Below are positions 25,756-34,710 of a stretch of 64,000 nt of DNA, piece by piece. The translations under genes and the position numbers were made by a program. Below the pieces are notes generated by a model that saw only the letters and a program-made list of their open reading frames with translations, searched no databases and was not told the origin of the DNA. Within the stretch, counting starts at the first letter, position 1, and each line of letters starts with the position of its first letter. Where the stretch lies: positions 1 through 64,000 of the forward strand of contig NZ_BDCC01000044.1 of the NCBI RefSeq assembly GCF_001613305.1. The letters run 5' to 3'. The stretch is from Nocardia vaccinii NBRC 15922. Its GTDB lineage: Bacteria; Actinomycetota; Actinomycetes; Mycobacteriales; Mycobacteriaceae.

Positions 25756-26985
25756 GTGGTCGAAACCGAAGCACCCGCGCCGACCGAAACAGTCGGCGAT
25801 GATTTTTTCGCCGACCCATACGCGTACTACCGTCGCTGGCGCGAACGAGGCCCGGTTCTGCGGGTCCGATTGCCCCGGACGGGCATATCCGGCTGGGTCG
25901 TCATCGGATACGACGAAGGGCGCGCCGCGGCCACCGATTCCCGGCTGCGCAAGAACGTTCCGGGATTGCGAGCGATCTTCGAACGCAAAAATCCTGCGGC
26001 CAGGGCGAATCCGGGCGCTTTCGATCTGTCCGCGCACATGCTCAACAGCGATCCGCCCGATCACACCCGGCTGCGCAAGCTGGTCAACAAGGCATTCACC
26101 GCACGCAGCGTGGCCGCGCTGCGCCCGCGCATCCAGGAGATCACCGACGGTCTGCTGGACGCGATGGAGGGCAGCGCCGAGGTCGATCTGATCCAGTCCT
26201 TCGCGGTGCTGCTGCCGGTCACCGTGATCTGTGAGCTACTGGGCGTGCCGTTCGAGGATCGCGGGGACTTCCAGCGCTGGACCAAACTGCTGATCGGCGG
26301 CGCGGCCGCGACCGACGAGGAGGTCTTCGCCGCGGGTTCGGACATGTCGCGATATCTGCAACGGCTCGTCCAGACCAAACGCGAGGCGCCCGGCGAGGAT
26401 CTGCTGTCCGGGCTGGTGCACACCAGCGACGAGGACGACGATCGGTTCACCGAGCAGGAACTGGTCTCGATGGCCTTCCTGCTTCTGGTCGCCGGTCACG
26501 AGACGACGGTGAATCTGATCGCCAACGGTACCCGGGCGCTGCTGCACAACCCCGCCCAGTTGCACGCTCTACGCGAGAATCCGGACGGTATTCCCGCGGC
26601 GGTGGAGGAATTCCTGCGCTACGACGGACCGGTCGGCTGGGCCACCGTGCGATACACCGAGGAGCCGGTCGAGATCGCCGGGGTGGAGATTCCGGCGGGC
26701 GAGTTGGTGTACATCGCGCTGAACGCGGCCAATCGGGATCCCGAGCGCTACACGGATCCGGACACGCTGAACGTCACCGGCGATTCGAGCGGACATCTGG
26801 CCTTCGGGCACGGCATCCACTACTGCGTGGGCGCCCCGCTGGCCCGGCTCGAGGCGGATATCGCGTTCCGGACGTTGCTGCGCCGATTCCCGGATCTGGG
26901 CCCGAGCGCCGCGGCACCGGAACCGATCTGGCAGCCGAGCTTCCTGATCCACGGGATGACAGCCTTCCCGGTCCGGCTCAGGTAG
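25756..26985 (+). CDS. Cytochrome P450 (class I bacterial type)
   Basis: A 409-residue P450. The I-helix oxygen-activation motif is AGHETT (246-251), the K-helix ExxR is EEFLR (284-288) and the haem loop FGHGIHYCVGAPLAR places the thiolate ligand at Cys357. It resembles CYP107/CYP105-like actinobacterial enzymes that hydroxylate steroids, macrolides or fatty acids; the substrate is unknown. GTG 25756 follows GTGAGG at 5 nt; the frame is open to 25483 without support. No ferredoxin or reductase gene is next to it, so it must use partners from elsewhere. Confidence 0.92.
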   Translation: MVETEAPAPTETVGDDFFADPYAYYRRWRERGPVLRVRLPRTGISGWVVIGYDEGRAAATDSRLRKNVPGLRAIFERKNPAARANPGAFDLSAHMLNSDPPDHTRLRKLVNKAFTARSVAALRPRIQEITDGLLDAMEGSAEVDLIQSFAVLLPVTVICELLGVPFEDRGDFQRWTKLLIGGAAATDEEVFAAGSDMSRYLQRLVQTKREAPGEDLLSGLVHTSDEDDDRFTEQELVSMAFLLLVAGHETTVNLIANGTRALLHNPAQLHALRENPDGIPAAVEEFLRYDGPVGWATVRYTEEPVEIAGVEIPAGELVYIALNAANRDPERYTDPDTLNVTGDSSGHLAFGHGIHYCVGAPLARLEADIAFRTLLRRFPDLGPSAAAPEPIWQPSFLIHGMTAFPVRLR

Positions 26986-27064
26986 GCGGCATACGGATAA
27001 CAACTTCCCCCTGTTCGCAGTAGCACAATTCCGCTCACCTGCCACAATACAGCCGAAACTGTAA

Positions 27065-27077
27065 CAGGTTTTACCTG
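27065..27077. promoter_or_regulatory. Inverted repeat upstream of the SDR gene
   Basis: CAGGT-TTT-ACCTG, a 5+3+5 inverted repeat in an AT-richer patch about 80 bp before the SDR start. It could be a regulator site; short enough to be chance. Confidence 0.3.
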
Positions 27078-27158
27078 CTGGTATAGCGAAGCGGTATTTA
27101 CTTATTCCGCGTGTGGCAGTTAATCTCTCCGCGGACGCAGAGCAGAAGGGAACGTGAT

Positions 27159-27920
27159 ATGCAGATCAGCAACGCGGTCGCCGTGGTGACCGGCGGCGCG
27201 TCGGGCCTGGGCCTGGCGACGGTCAAGGAATTGCACGGACAGGGCGCGAAGGTCGTCATCATCGACCTGCCCTCCTCCAACGGTGAGTCCATCGCCAAGG
27301 AGCTGGGCGAGGGCGTCGTGTTCGCGCCGGCCGACGTGACCAACGAGGAGCAGGTGGCCGCGGCGCTGGACGCGGCGCAGGCGCTGGGCACGCTGCGGAT
27401 CGCGGTGAACTGCGCGGGTATCGGCAACGCGATCAAGACCGTCAGCAAGAAGGGCGCGTTCCCGCTGGACGCGTTCACCAAGGTCGTCTCGGTGAACCTG
27501 ATCGGCACGTTCAACGTGATCCGCCTTGCCGCCGAGCGCATCTCGGCCACCGAGCTCGACGGCGAGGAGCGCGGTGTCATCATCAACACCGCCTCGGTCG
27601 CGGCGTTCGACGGTCAGATCGGCCAGGCCGCGTACTCGGCGTCCAAGGGCGGCATCGTGGGTATGACGCTGCCGATCGCGCGCGATCTGGCGAGTGTGAA
27701 CGTCCGGGTGGTCACCATCGCCCCGGGCTTGTTCCACACCCCGCTGTTCGAGTCGCTGCCCGACGAGGCGATCGCGGCCCTGGGCGCGCAGGTGCCGCAT
27801 CCGGCGCGTCTGGGTGACCCGGTCGAGTACGCGGCGCTGGCCCGGCACATCGTGGAGAACCCGATGCTCAACGGTGAGACCATCCGCCTCGACGGCGCGA
27901 TCCGCATGGCGCCGCGCTGA
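27159..27920 (+). CDS. SDR family 3-hydroxyacyl-CoA dehydrogenase-like (HSD10 type)
   Basis: A 253-residue classical short-chain dehydrogenase: cofactor motif TGGASGLG (11-18) with Asp36 indicating NAD preference, NCAGIG (84-89), and the catalytic Ser146, Tyr159 and Lys163 (YSASK). The PADVTNEE and PGLFHTPLFESLP segments are typical of type-2 3-hydroxyacyl-CoA dehydrogenases (HSD10). It probably oxidises 3-hydroxyacyl-CoA or a hydroxysteroid. ATG 27159 follows GAAGGGA. A strong hairpin follows it. Confidence 0.9.
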   Translation: MQISNAVAVVTGGASGLGLATVKELHGQGAKVVIIDLPSSNGESIAKELGEGVVFAPADVTNEEQVAAALDAAQALGTLRIAVNCAGIGNAIKTVSKKGAFPLDAFTKVVSVNLIGTFNVIRLAAERISATELDGEERGVIINTASVAAFDGQIGQAAYSASKGGIVGMTLPIARDLASVNVRVVTIAPGLFHTPLFESLPDEAIAALGAQVPHPARLGDPVEYAALARHIVENPMLNGETIRLDGAIRMAPR

Positions 27921-27948
27921 GGCAGGCGCCGATCCGTCGGCGATCGAC

Positions 27949-27987
27949 ACGGGGCCCGGTCCGCATCCCCCACGGACCGGGCCCCGT
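27949..27987. terminator. Strong bidirectional hairpin between SDR and aspartase genes
   Basis: A perfect 15-bp stem (27949-27963 with 27973-27987) and 9-nt loop between two convergent genes. It can terminate both. Confidence 0.85.
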
Positions 27988-28034
27988 CGTTCGTTCGGGC
28001 GCGGGATACCTTCGCCCGCAACGTATTCGAAGTC

Positions 28035-29450
28035 TCAGACGACGACGGGCTTGACCCCGGCGACCAGCTCGGGCCGCAGGATGTCGGCGAGGCGCTCGGG
28101 CGGCAGCAGGCCCTTCTCCAGCACCAGCTCGGCCACGCCGCGTCCGGAAACCAGCGCCTCCTTGGCGATCTCGGTCGCGGCGAGATATCCGATATACGGG
28201 TTCAGCGCGGTGACCAGGCCGATGGAGTTCTGCACCATGGCGCCGGTGACCTCGGCGTTGGCGGTGATACCCGCGACACACCGGTCCGCGAGGGTGCGGC
28301 AGGCCGCGCTCAGATGCACCATGCTCTTGGACAGCGAGTGCAGGATGATCGGCTCGAACGCGTTGAGCTGCAACTGACCCGCCTCCGCGGCCATGGTGAT
28401 CGTCATATCGTTGCCGATCACCTCGAAGGCCACCTGGTTGACCACTTCGGGAATCACCGGATTCACCTTGCCGGGCATGATCGACGAACCCGCCTGCACC
28501 GCGGGCAGATTGATCTCGTTGAGCCCGGCGCGCGGCCCCGAGGACAGCAGGCGCAGGTCGTTGCAGGTCTTGGACAGCTTCACCGCGATCCGCTTGAGCA
28601 CGCCCGAAAGCTGAACGAACGCACCGCAATCCTGCGTGGCCTCGATCAGATTGGTCGCGGTCACCAAGGGCAGCCCGGTGATGGCGGCAAGATGACCCCG
28701 CGCGGCCTCGGCGTAACCTTCCGGGGCGTTGAGCCCGGTGCCGATCGCGGTGGCGCCCAGGTTGATCTCCTCCATCAACACCACGGCCTCGGCCAGGCGG
28801 CTCTGATCCTCCTCCAGCATCACCGCGTAGGTGGAGAACTCCTGGCCGAGCGTCATCGGCACCGCGTCCTGCAACTGGGTGCGACCCATCTTCAGCACGT
28901 CGTGGAACTCGGTCGCCTTGTCGGCGAACGCGTTGCGCAGCACCGTCATCGAGTCGAGCAGCTCGTGCACGGCCAGGATCGTCGCCACCCGCACCGCGGT
29001 CGGATAGGCGTCGTTGGTGGACTGGCTGAGGTTGACGTCGTCGTTCGGATGCAGGTGCGCGTACTCGCCTTTGGCGTGCCCGAGAATCTCCAGCGCACGG
29101 TTCGCGATCACCTCGTTGGCGTTCATATTGGTCGAGGTGCCCGCACCGCCCTGGATGACGTCCACGATGAACTGTTCACGCAGCCGACCCTGTTCGCGGA
29201 TCTCCCGGCAGGCCGCCGCGATGGCCGCGGCCTTGTGCGGCGCGAGCAGACCGAGTTCCTCGTTGGCTCGCGCGGCGGCCTCCTTCACCGCGGCCAGGGC
29301 GGTGATCAGATGCGGATACGCGGCCAGCGGGGTGCCGGTGATCGGGAAATTCTCGCTCGCGCGCAGGGTGTGCACACCCCAGTAGGCGTCGGCGGGAACG
29401 TCGCGGTCCCCGAGCAGATCGTGTTCGCGGCGGGTCACGGCGGTCGTCAT
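28035..29450 (-). CDS. aspA: Aspartate ammonia-lyase
   Basis: A 471-residue member of the fumarase/aspartase superfamily. The signature GSSIMPGKVNP is present, and the aspartase-type blocks TSTNMNANEVIANRALE and HPNDDVNLSQSTNDAYPTA favour aspartase over class II fumarase. It converts L-aspartate to fumarate and ammonia in the cytoplasm. The ATG at 29450 gives the MTTAVTRREHDLLG start, which fits the family; the frame is open to 29744 without support. Monocistronic. Confidence 0.9.
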   Translation of the reverse strand: MTTAVTRREHDLLGDRDVPADAYWGVHTLRASENFPITGTPLAAYPHLITALAAVKEAAARANEELGLLAPHKAAAIAAACREIREQGRLREQFIVDVIQGGAGTSTNMNANEVIANRALEILGHAKGEYAHLHPNDDVNLSQSTNDAYPTAVRVATILAVHELLDSMTVLRNAFADKATEFHDVLKMGRTQLQDAVPMTLGQEFSTYAVMLEEDQSRLAEAVVLMEEINLGATAIGTGLNAPEGYAEAARGHLAAITGLPLVTATNLIEATQDCGAFVQLSGVLKRIAVKLSKTCNDLRLLSSGPRAGLNEINLPAVQAGSSIMPGKVNPVIPEVVNQVAFEVIGNDMTITMAAEAGQLQLNAFEPIILHSLSKSMVHLSAACRTLADRCVAGITANAEVTGAMVQNSIGLVTALNPYIGYLAATEIAKEALVSGRGVAELVLEKGLLPPERLADILRPELVAGVKPVVV

Positions 29451-29679
29451 CGTGCGGGTATTCCTTCGCTGGAACGGAACGCGCCGAGGCCGGAAGGGTA
29501 CCGCGGGCCACGGCGCATCCCATAGGTTTCGCGCCGGTCGGCGCCCGGATGACCCTACGCCGATCACGAGATATATGCCACCATTTACTGGCATATACCA
29601 AATTTCGTTGGCCCATAGACAGGTGGTGCGGCGCGTGGGACTACCGCCTCGGGCGTCCCGGGTGACTAGTGTGGTGGCC

Positions 29680-30597
29680 ATGTCCACCGACTCGCGTCCC
29701 GCCACCGCCTCCGGAACCTTCACTCTCGGCGGCGATCTGCCCATCCATCGCCTCGGCTACGGCGCGATGCAGATCACCGGCCCCGGCGTGTGGGGTGAGC
29801 CGAAGGACCTGGACGAGGTGGTGCGGCTGCTACGGCGCGCGGTCGAACTCGGCGTCAACTTCATCGACACCGCGGATTCGTACGGCCCGTTCGTCAGCGA
29901 GACCCTGATCCGAAAGGCGCTGCACCCCTACGCCGACGATGTGGTCATCGCCACCAAGGCGGGTCTGACCCGGCCCGGCCCCGACGTGTGGCTGCCGCTG
30001 GGCCGCCCCGAATATCTGCGCCAGCAGCTGGAATTGAGCCTCCGGCACCTCGGGCTCGAGCGCATCGATCTGTATCAGCTGCACCGGATCGACCCCAAGG
30101 TCCCGCTGGCCGATCAGATCGGCGAGCTGGTGGCGCTGCAGAAGGAGGGCAAGATCCGGCACATCGGCCTGTCCCAGGTCACCGTCGCGCAGCTGGAGGC
30201 CGCGCGGAAACTGGCCACCATCGTCTCGGTGCAGAATCTGTACAACCTGGCCGACCGCACCTCCGAGAAGCTGGTCGACCACTGCGAGGCGAATCAGATC
30301 GCCTTCATCCCGTGGTTCCCGATGGCCACCGGCAAGCTCGCCCGGTCCGGCGGCCCGCTCGACGACATCGCCGAGACGCACGAGGCCACCCCGTCGCAGC
30401 TGGCCCTGGCCTGGTTGCTGCGCCGCTCGCCCGTGATGCTGCCGATCCCGGGCACCTCGAGCGTCGCCCATCTCGAGGAAAACGTTGCCGCGGCGACGGT
30501 TTCGCTCTCCGACGAGGACTACGCCGCGCTGTCCGCGGTGAGCGCGCCGGCCAACTCCTCGGGCGGCGCCGTCTCGCGGCTGTTCAAGCGGCGCTGA
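29680..30597 (+). CDS. Aldo/keto reductase
   Basis: A 305-residue NADPH-dependent aldo/keto reductase with an (alpha/beta)8 barrel. The catalytic tetrad residues are visible: Asp and Tyr in FIDTADSYG, Lys in VVIATKAG, and His in LYQLHRID. The C-terminal part has the cofactor-site sequence PIPGTSSVAHLEEN. It most resembles the Tas/YdbC-like oxidoreductase group; the substrate is unknown. The ATG at 29680 matches the start of the conserved region. Confidence 0.9.
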   Translation: MSTDSRPATASGTFTLGGDLPIHRLGYGAMQITGPGVWGEPKDLDEVVRLLRRAVELGVNFIDTADSYGPFVSETLIRKALHPYADDVVIATKAGLTRPGPDVWLPLGRPEYLRQQLELSLRHLGLERIDLYQLHRIDPKVPLADQIGELVALQKEGKIRHIGLSQVTVAQLEAARKLATIVSVQNLYNLADRTSEKLVDHCEANQIAFIPWFPMATGKLARSGGPLDDIAETHEATPSQLALAWLLRRSPVMLPIPGTSSVAHLEENVAAATVSLSDEDYAALSAVSAPANSSGGAVSRLFKRR

Positions 30598-30770
30598 TCG
30601 AATGTGTGGTGCGGGCGGACAGATCCACCCGCGCCACACAACTCACCGATGCCACCGCATCGGCAACAGGCATGCCGTTCGGGCCGAGGCGAGTGATCGC
30701 ACCGATTCCTCTCGCCGCCAAGGGCTTTCGGGCTGAGCATCGTGACTTCGGCAGCCGCGGCCAACGGGCC

Positions 30771-31535
30771 TCACAGCGGCGTCACGTACGCGCCCGCGAT
30801 TCCCCCGTCGACCAGGAATTGCGATGCGGTGATGAAGGAGGAGTCGTCGCTGGCGAGGAAGGCGACCGCGGCCGCGATCTCCTCCGGCTCGGCGAAACGG
30901 CCGAGTGGAACGTGCACCAGACGCCGCGCCGCGCGTTCGGGGTCCTTGGCGAACAACTCCCGCAGCAACGGAGTGTCGACCGGCCCGGGACACAGCGCGT
31001 TCACCCGAATTCCCTGACGTGCGAACTGCACTCCGAGTTCGCGGCTCATCGCCAGTACGCCGCCTTTGGACGCGGTGTAGGAGATCTGCGAGGTGGCCGC
31101 GCCCATGACCGCGACGAAGGAGGCGGTGTTGATCACCGATCCCCGGCCGCGCACGAGCATCTGCTCGATGGCGTACTTGCTGCACAGGTAGACCGAGGTC
31201 AGGTTGACCTGCTGCACCCGCTGCCAGGCGTCCAGGCCGGTGGTGAGGATCGAATCATCCTCCGGCGGTGAGATTCCCGCGTTGTTGAACGCGATATCGA
31301 GCCCGCCGTAGACCTCCACCGCCGTCCGGAAGAGCGCCCGCACCTGCGTCTCGTCGGTGACATCGGTACGCACGAAACGTCCGTCGACCTCCGCGGCGGC
31401 GGACTCGCCCGCGGCCTCGTCGATATCGGCGACCACCACCCGCGCGCCCTCCTGCGCGAAGCGGCGGACGGTGGCCAGGCCGATACCGCTGCCGCCGCCG
31501 GTGACGACGGCGACGCGATTCTCCAAGCGCTGCAC
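30771..31535 (-). CDS. SDR family oxidoreductase of the GS-like/ALDH cluster
   Basis: A 254-residue classical SDR: TGGGSGIG (12-19), Asp37, NNAG (84-87), and catalytic Ser, Tyr153 and Lys157 (YTASK). It is the last gene of a minus-strand unit with a glutamine-synthetase-like ligase and an aldehyde dehydrogenase; the gap to the latter is 67 bp. The GTG at 31535 follows GAGGAG. It may reduce or oxidise an intermediate of the same amine catabolic route. Confidence 0.88.
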   Translation of the reverse strand: MQRLENRVAVVTGGGSGIGLATVRRFAQEGARVVVADIDEAAGESAAAEVDGRFVRTDVTDETQVRALFRTAVEVYGGLDIAFNNAGISPPEDDSILTTGLDAWQRVQQVNLTSVYLCSKYAIEQMLVRGRGSVINTASFVAVMGAATSQISYTASKGGVLAMSRELGVQFARQGIRVNALCPGPVDTPLLRELFAKDPERAARRLVHVPLGRFAEPEEIAAAVAFLASDDSSFITASQFLVDGGIAGAYVTPL

Positions 31536-31602
31536 GGTGACTCCTCTGCGAACGAGCTCCGGACGTTCCGGAGCGGGGAGATGAGAAGGCTGCCTCGAGG
31601 GG

Positions 31603-32964
31603 TTATTCGGTGGCGATGAAGACGTTCTTGGTCTCGGTGAACGCACGCGCCGCGTCCGGACCGAGTTCACGCCCGAGGCCGGACTGTTTGAATCCGCCGA
31701 ATGGCGTCCAATAGCGCACGGAGGCATGCGAATTCACCGACAAATTCCCGGCCTCCACCGCGCGCGAGACGCGCAGCGCCCGGCCGACGTCGCGGGTCCA
31801 GATCGAACCGGACAGCCCGTACTCGGTGGCATTGGCCAGCGTGATCGCCTCGGCCTCGTCCTCGAATGGCAGCACCGCAACGATCGGGCCGAAGATCTCC
31901 TCGGTGGCGACCGGATCGGATGCGCTGCCCGGCAGCACAACCGTTGGCGGATACCAGAATCCGGGACCGGCCGGATTCGTGCCGGTGTACGCGACCGTGG
32001 TCGAGGAGTCGACGAATCCGGCGACCCGCTCGCGATGTTCGGCCGAGATCAGCGGGCCCATCTCGGTCGATTCATCGGCGGGATCACCGACCCGCACCGC
32101 CCGGACGGCCGGCTCCAGCAGCTCGAGAAACTTGTCGAAAATATTGCGCTGCACCAGGATTCGCGACCTGGCACAGCAGTCCTGCCCGGCGTTGTCGAAC
32201 ACTCCGGCCGGTGCGGTGGCCGCGGCCGACGCCAGATCCGCGTCGGCGAACACGATATTGGCGCTCTTGCCGCCCAGTTCCAGCGTGACGCGTTTGACCT
32301 GACGGGCGCATCCGGCCATGATTTCGCGGCCGACCTCGGTGGATCCGGTGAACACCACCTTGCGCACGGCCGGATGGGTCACGAACCGCCGGCCCACCAC
32401 CGAGCCCTTCCCGGGCAGGACCTGGAAGACATCCCGCGGCAGCCCCGCCTCGAGCGCGAGTTCCCCGAGCCGGATCGCGGTCAGCGGGGTCAGCTCGGCC
32501 GGTTTGAGGACCACGGTGTTACCCGCGGCCAGCGCGGGCGCGAAACCCCAGCCCGCGATCGGCATCGGGAAATTCCACGGCACGATCACCCCGACCACGC
32601 CCAGTGGTTCGCAGAAGGTGACGTCCACCCCGCCGGGCACGGGAATCTGGTTGCCCAGCAGGCGTTCCGGCATACCCGCGCAGTAGTCGAGCACATCGCG
32701 GACGTTCCCGGCCTCCCAGCGCGCATTACCGATGGTGTGCCCGGCATTGGCGACCTCGAGGCGAGCCAGATGCTCCAGGTCCGCGTCGACGGCCGCGGCG
32801 AACCGACGCAGCAACCGGGCCCGATCGCCCGGCGCGACCTCGCGCCAGGACGACGCCGCCTCGGCCGAGCGCGCGATCGCGGCGTCGACCTGCGCCAGAT
32901 CCATCGATTCCACTGTGGCCACGGGCCGTTCGGTGGCGGGGTTGATCACCTGCACCGTTGTCAC
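31603..32964 (-). CDS. NAD(P)-dependent aldehyde dehydrogenase (PuuC-like role)
   Basis: A 453-residue ALDH: PWNFPMPIAGW (129-139), the general-base Glu in TLELGGKS (about 229) and the nucleophile Cys263 in NAGQDCCARSR. It oxidises an aldehyde to a carboxylic acid. Directly behind the GS-like ligase (19-bp gap), it fits oxidation of gamma-glutamyl-aminoaldehyde in polyamine catabolism. The GTG at 32964 is chosen since AAAGGAG is 8 nt upstream; a GTG at 32973 would be too close. Confidence 0.9.
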   Translation of the reverse strand: MTTVQVINPATERPVATVESMDLAQVDAAIARSAEAASSWREVAPGDRARLLRRFAAAVDADLEHLARLEVANAGHTIGNARWEAGNVRDVLDYCAGMPERLLGNQIPVPGGVDVTFCEPLGVVGVIVPWNFPMPIAGWGFAPALAAGNTVVLKPAELTPLTAIRLGELALEAGLPRDVFQVLPGKGSVVGRRFVTHPAVRKVVFTGSTEVGREIMAGCARQVKRVTLELGGKSANIVFADADLASAAATAPAGVFDNAGQDCCARSRILVQRNIFDKFLELLEPAVRAVRVGDPADESTEMGPLISAEHRERVAGFVDSSTTVAYTGTNPAGPGFWYPPTVVLPGSASDPVATEEIFGPIVAVLPFEDEAEAITLANATEYGLSGSIWTRDVGRALRVSRAVEAGNLSVNSHASVRYWTPFGGFKQSGLGRELGPDAARAFTETKNVFIATE

Positions 32965-32983
32965 CGCTGACACTCCTTTCGCC

Positions 32984-34357
32984 TCAGAGCCGTTCGAAGC
33001 CGCGGACGCGTTCCCAATCGGTGACCGCGGCGTCGAAGGCGTCCAGTTCGACCTGCGCCGCATTCCGATAGTGCCGCACCACGTCCTCGCCGAACGCGGC
33101 CCGCGCGACCGTGCTCTCGCCGAACAGTCGCGCGGCCTCGCGCAGCGTACCGGGCACGCGCGGACGCTGCGACCGGTAGGCGTTGCCGTGGAATTCGGGC
33201 TCGAGCGGGAGGCTGCGTTCGATGCCGTACAGGCCCGCCGCGATCAGGCCGGCCACGGCCAGATACGGATTCACATCCCCGCCGGGCACCCGGTTCTCCA
33301 TCCGCAAGGACGGGCCGTTGCCGACCACGCGTACCGCGCAGGTGCGGTTGTCCCGGCCCCACGCGACCGCGGTCGGCGCGAAACTTCCCGAAACGAATCG
33401 CTTGTAGGAGTTGATATTCGGTGCGTACAGATAGCTGAACTCACGCAGACAGTCCAGCTGCCCGGCCACGAAGTGCCGCATCAGCGCCGAGGGTTCGCCG
33501 TCTTCGCTCGCGAACACCGGACGATCCTGCTCGTCCCGCAGGCTCAGGTGAATGTGGCACGAATTTCCTTCGTGCTCATCGAATTTCGCCATGAACGAGA
33601 TGCTGCGGCCCTCCTGGGCGGCGATCTCCTTCGCACCGGTCTTGTAGATGCTGTGGTTGTCGCAGGTGGTCAGCGCCTCGTCGTAGCGGAAGGCGATCTC
33701 GTGCTGGCCGGGGCGGCATTCGCCCTTGGCCGACTCGACATACAGTCCCGCGCCGGACATCTCGCCGCGAATCCGGCGCAGCAGCGGTTCGATCCGGGCG
33801 GTGCCGAGCAGGGAGTAGTCGATGTTGTACTGATTGGCCGCGGTGAGATCGCGATAGCCCGAGCGCCAGGCCGCCTCGTAACTGTCGTCGAAGACCAGGA
33901 ATTCGAGTTCGGTGCCGACGTAGGCGCGTAATCCGTGCTCCGCCAGCCGATCCAGCTGCCTGCACAGCACCTGCCGCGGCGATACCGCCACCGGTACGTC
34001 ACCGGGCGTGCCCGTCGCGTCCACCTGGACGATATCGCACAGCACCAGCGCGGTGCCCGGCCACCACGGGACCAGCCGGGCGGTACTCATATCCGGTCGC
34101 AAGGCGAAATCGCCGTATCCGGTGTCCCAGGAGGACATCGCATATCCCTGCACCGGCGTCATCTCGACATCCACCGCCAGCAGGTAGTTGCACGCCTCGG
34201 CACCGTGGGCGAGCACCTCGTCCACGAAATACCGTGCCGAACAACGCTTCCCCTGCAACCGCCCCTGCATGTCGGTCACCGCGATCAACACGGTGTCCAA
34301 CGTCCCCTCCTCGGCCAACTCGACCAACTCGTCCACACTCAACAGCCCCGTGCGCAT
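32984..34357 (-). CDS. Glutamine synthetase-like gamma-glutamylpolyamine ligase (GlnA3/PuuA group)
   Basis: A 457-residue GS-fold ligase that is not the housekeeping glutamine synthetase. It keeps the ATP and glutamate residues (GTELEF, KGECRPGQHEIAFRY, NRVPGGDVNPYLA) but has the NSCHIHLSL block typical of the GlnA3/PuuA group. These enzymes attach glutamate to putrescine, spermidine or other amines. It is the first gene of an operon with an aldehyde dehydrogenase and an SDR. No PuuD-type hydrolase is present in the cluster, so the pathway must be completed elsewhere. Confidence 0.9.
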   Translation of the reverse strand: MRTGLLSVDELVELAEEGTLDTVLIAVTDMQGRLQGKRCSARYFVDEVLAHGAEACNYLLAVDVEMTPVQGYAMSSWDTGYGDFALRPDMSTARLVPWWPGTALVLCDIVQVDATGTPGDVPVAVSPRQVLCRQLDRLAEHGLRAYVGTELEFLVFDDSYEAAWRSGYRDLTAANQYNIDYSLLGTARIEPLLRRIRGEMSGAGLYVESAKGECRPGQHEIAFRYDEALTTCDNHSIYKTGAKEIAAQEGRSISFMAKFDEHEGNSCHIHLSLRDEQDRPVFASEDGEPSALMRHFVAGQLDCLREFSYLYAPNINSYKRFVSGSFAPTAVAWGRDNRTCAVRVVGNGPSLRMENRVPGGDVNPYLAVAGLIAAGLYGIERSLPLEPEFHGNAYRSQRPRVPGTLREAARLFGESTVARAAFGEDVVRHYRNAAQVELDAFDAAVTDWERVRGFERL

Positions 34358-34710
34358 CCCGAACCCCTCTCAGCTCGACCCGCCCAACGCTAGAGGACCC
34401 GGGGCGCACGGACCCGGCGAACACGCGATCACGCCGCAGACCCGCATCGACGGCGGCCACCGCGCTTGCGGACGAGGCGGCGACGCACAAGCACCTGGCG
34501 CGATCAGAAGACCTCCGCACGCGCACATCGACCGACCGGACCGGTGGCCCGGTCGACACCCCCGATACACGGACCTCGGCCCGGAATCCGTTGTGCTGCA
34601 GAGGACGAGGACACGCCGGAGACCGTGCCGCCGAACCGCCGGCCGCTCGATGTGCCGCGCCGGAACTCACGCCGATCACACCCGGCCGCGGGGTATTCGG
34701 CGCGGATTGA
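34358..34710. other. 353-bp intergenic region
   Basis: Lies behind the GS-like gene promoter and after the MDR gene stop. I see no gene; open frames here have no ribosome binding site and arginine/proline-rich shadow composition. No clear repeat. Confidence 0.4.

Noticed and set aside
28035..29450. Class II fumarase instead of aspartase
   Set aside because: The GSSIMPGKVNP signature is shared, but the TSTNMNANE and NDDVNLSQSTNDAYPTA blocks fit aspartase better.
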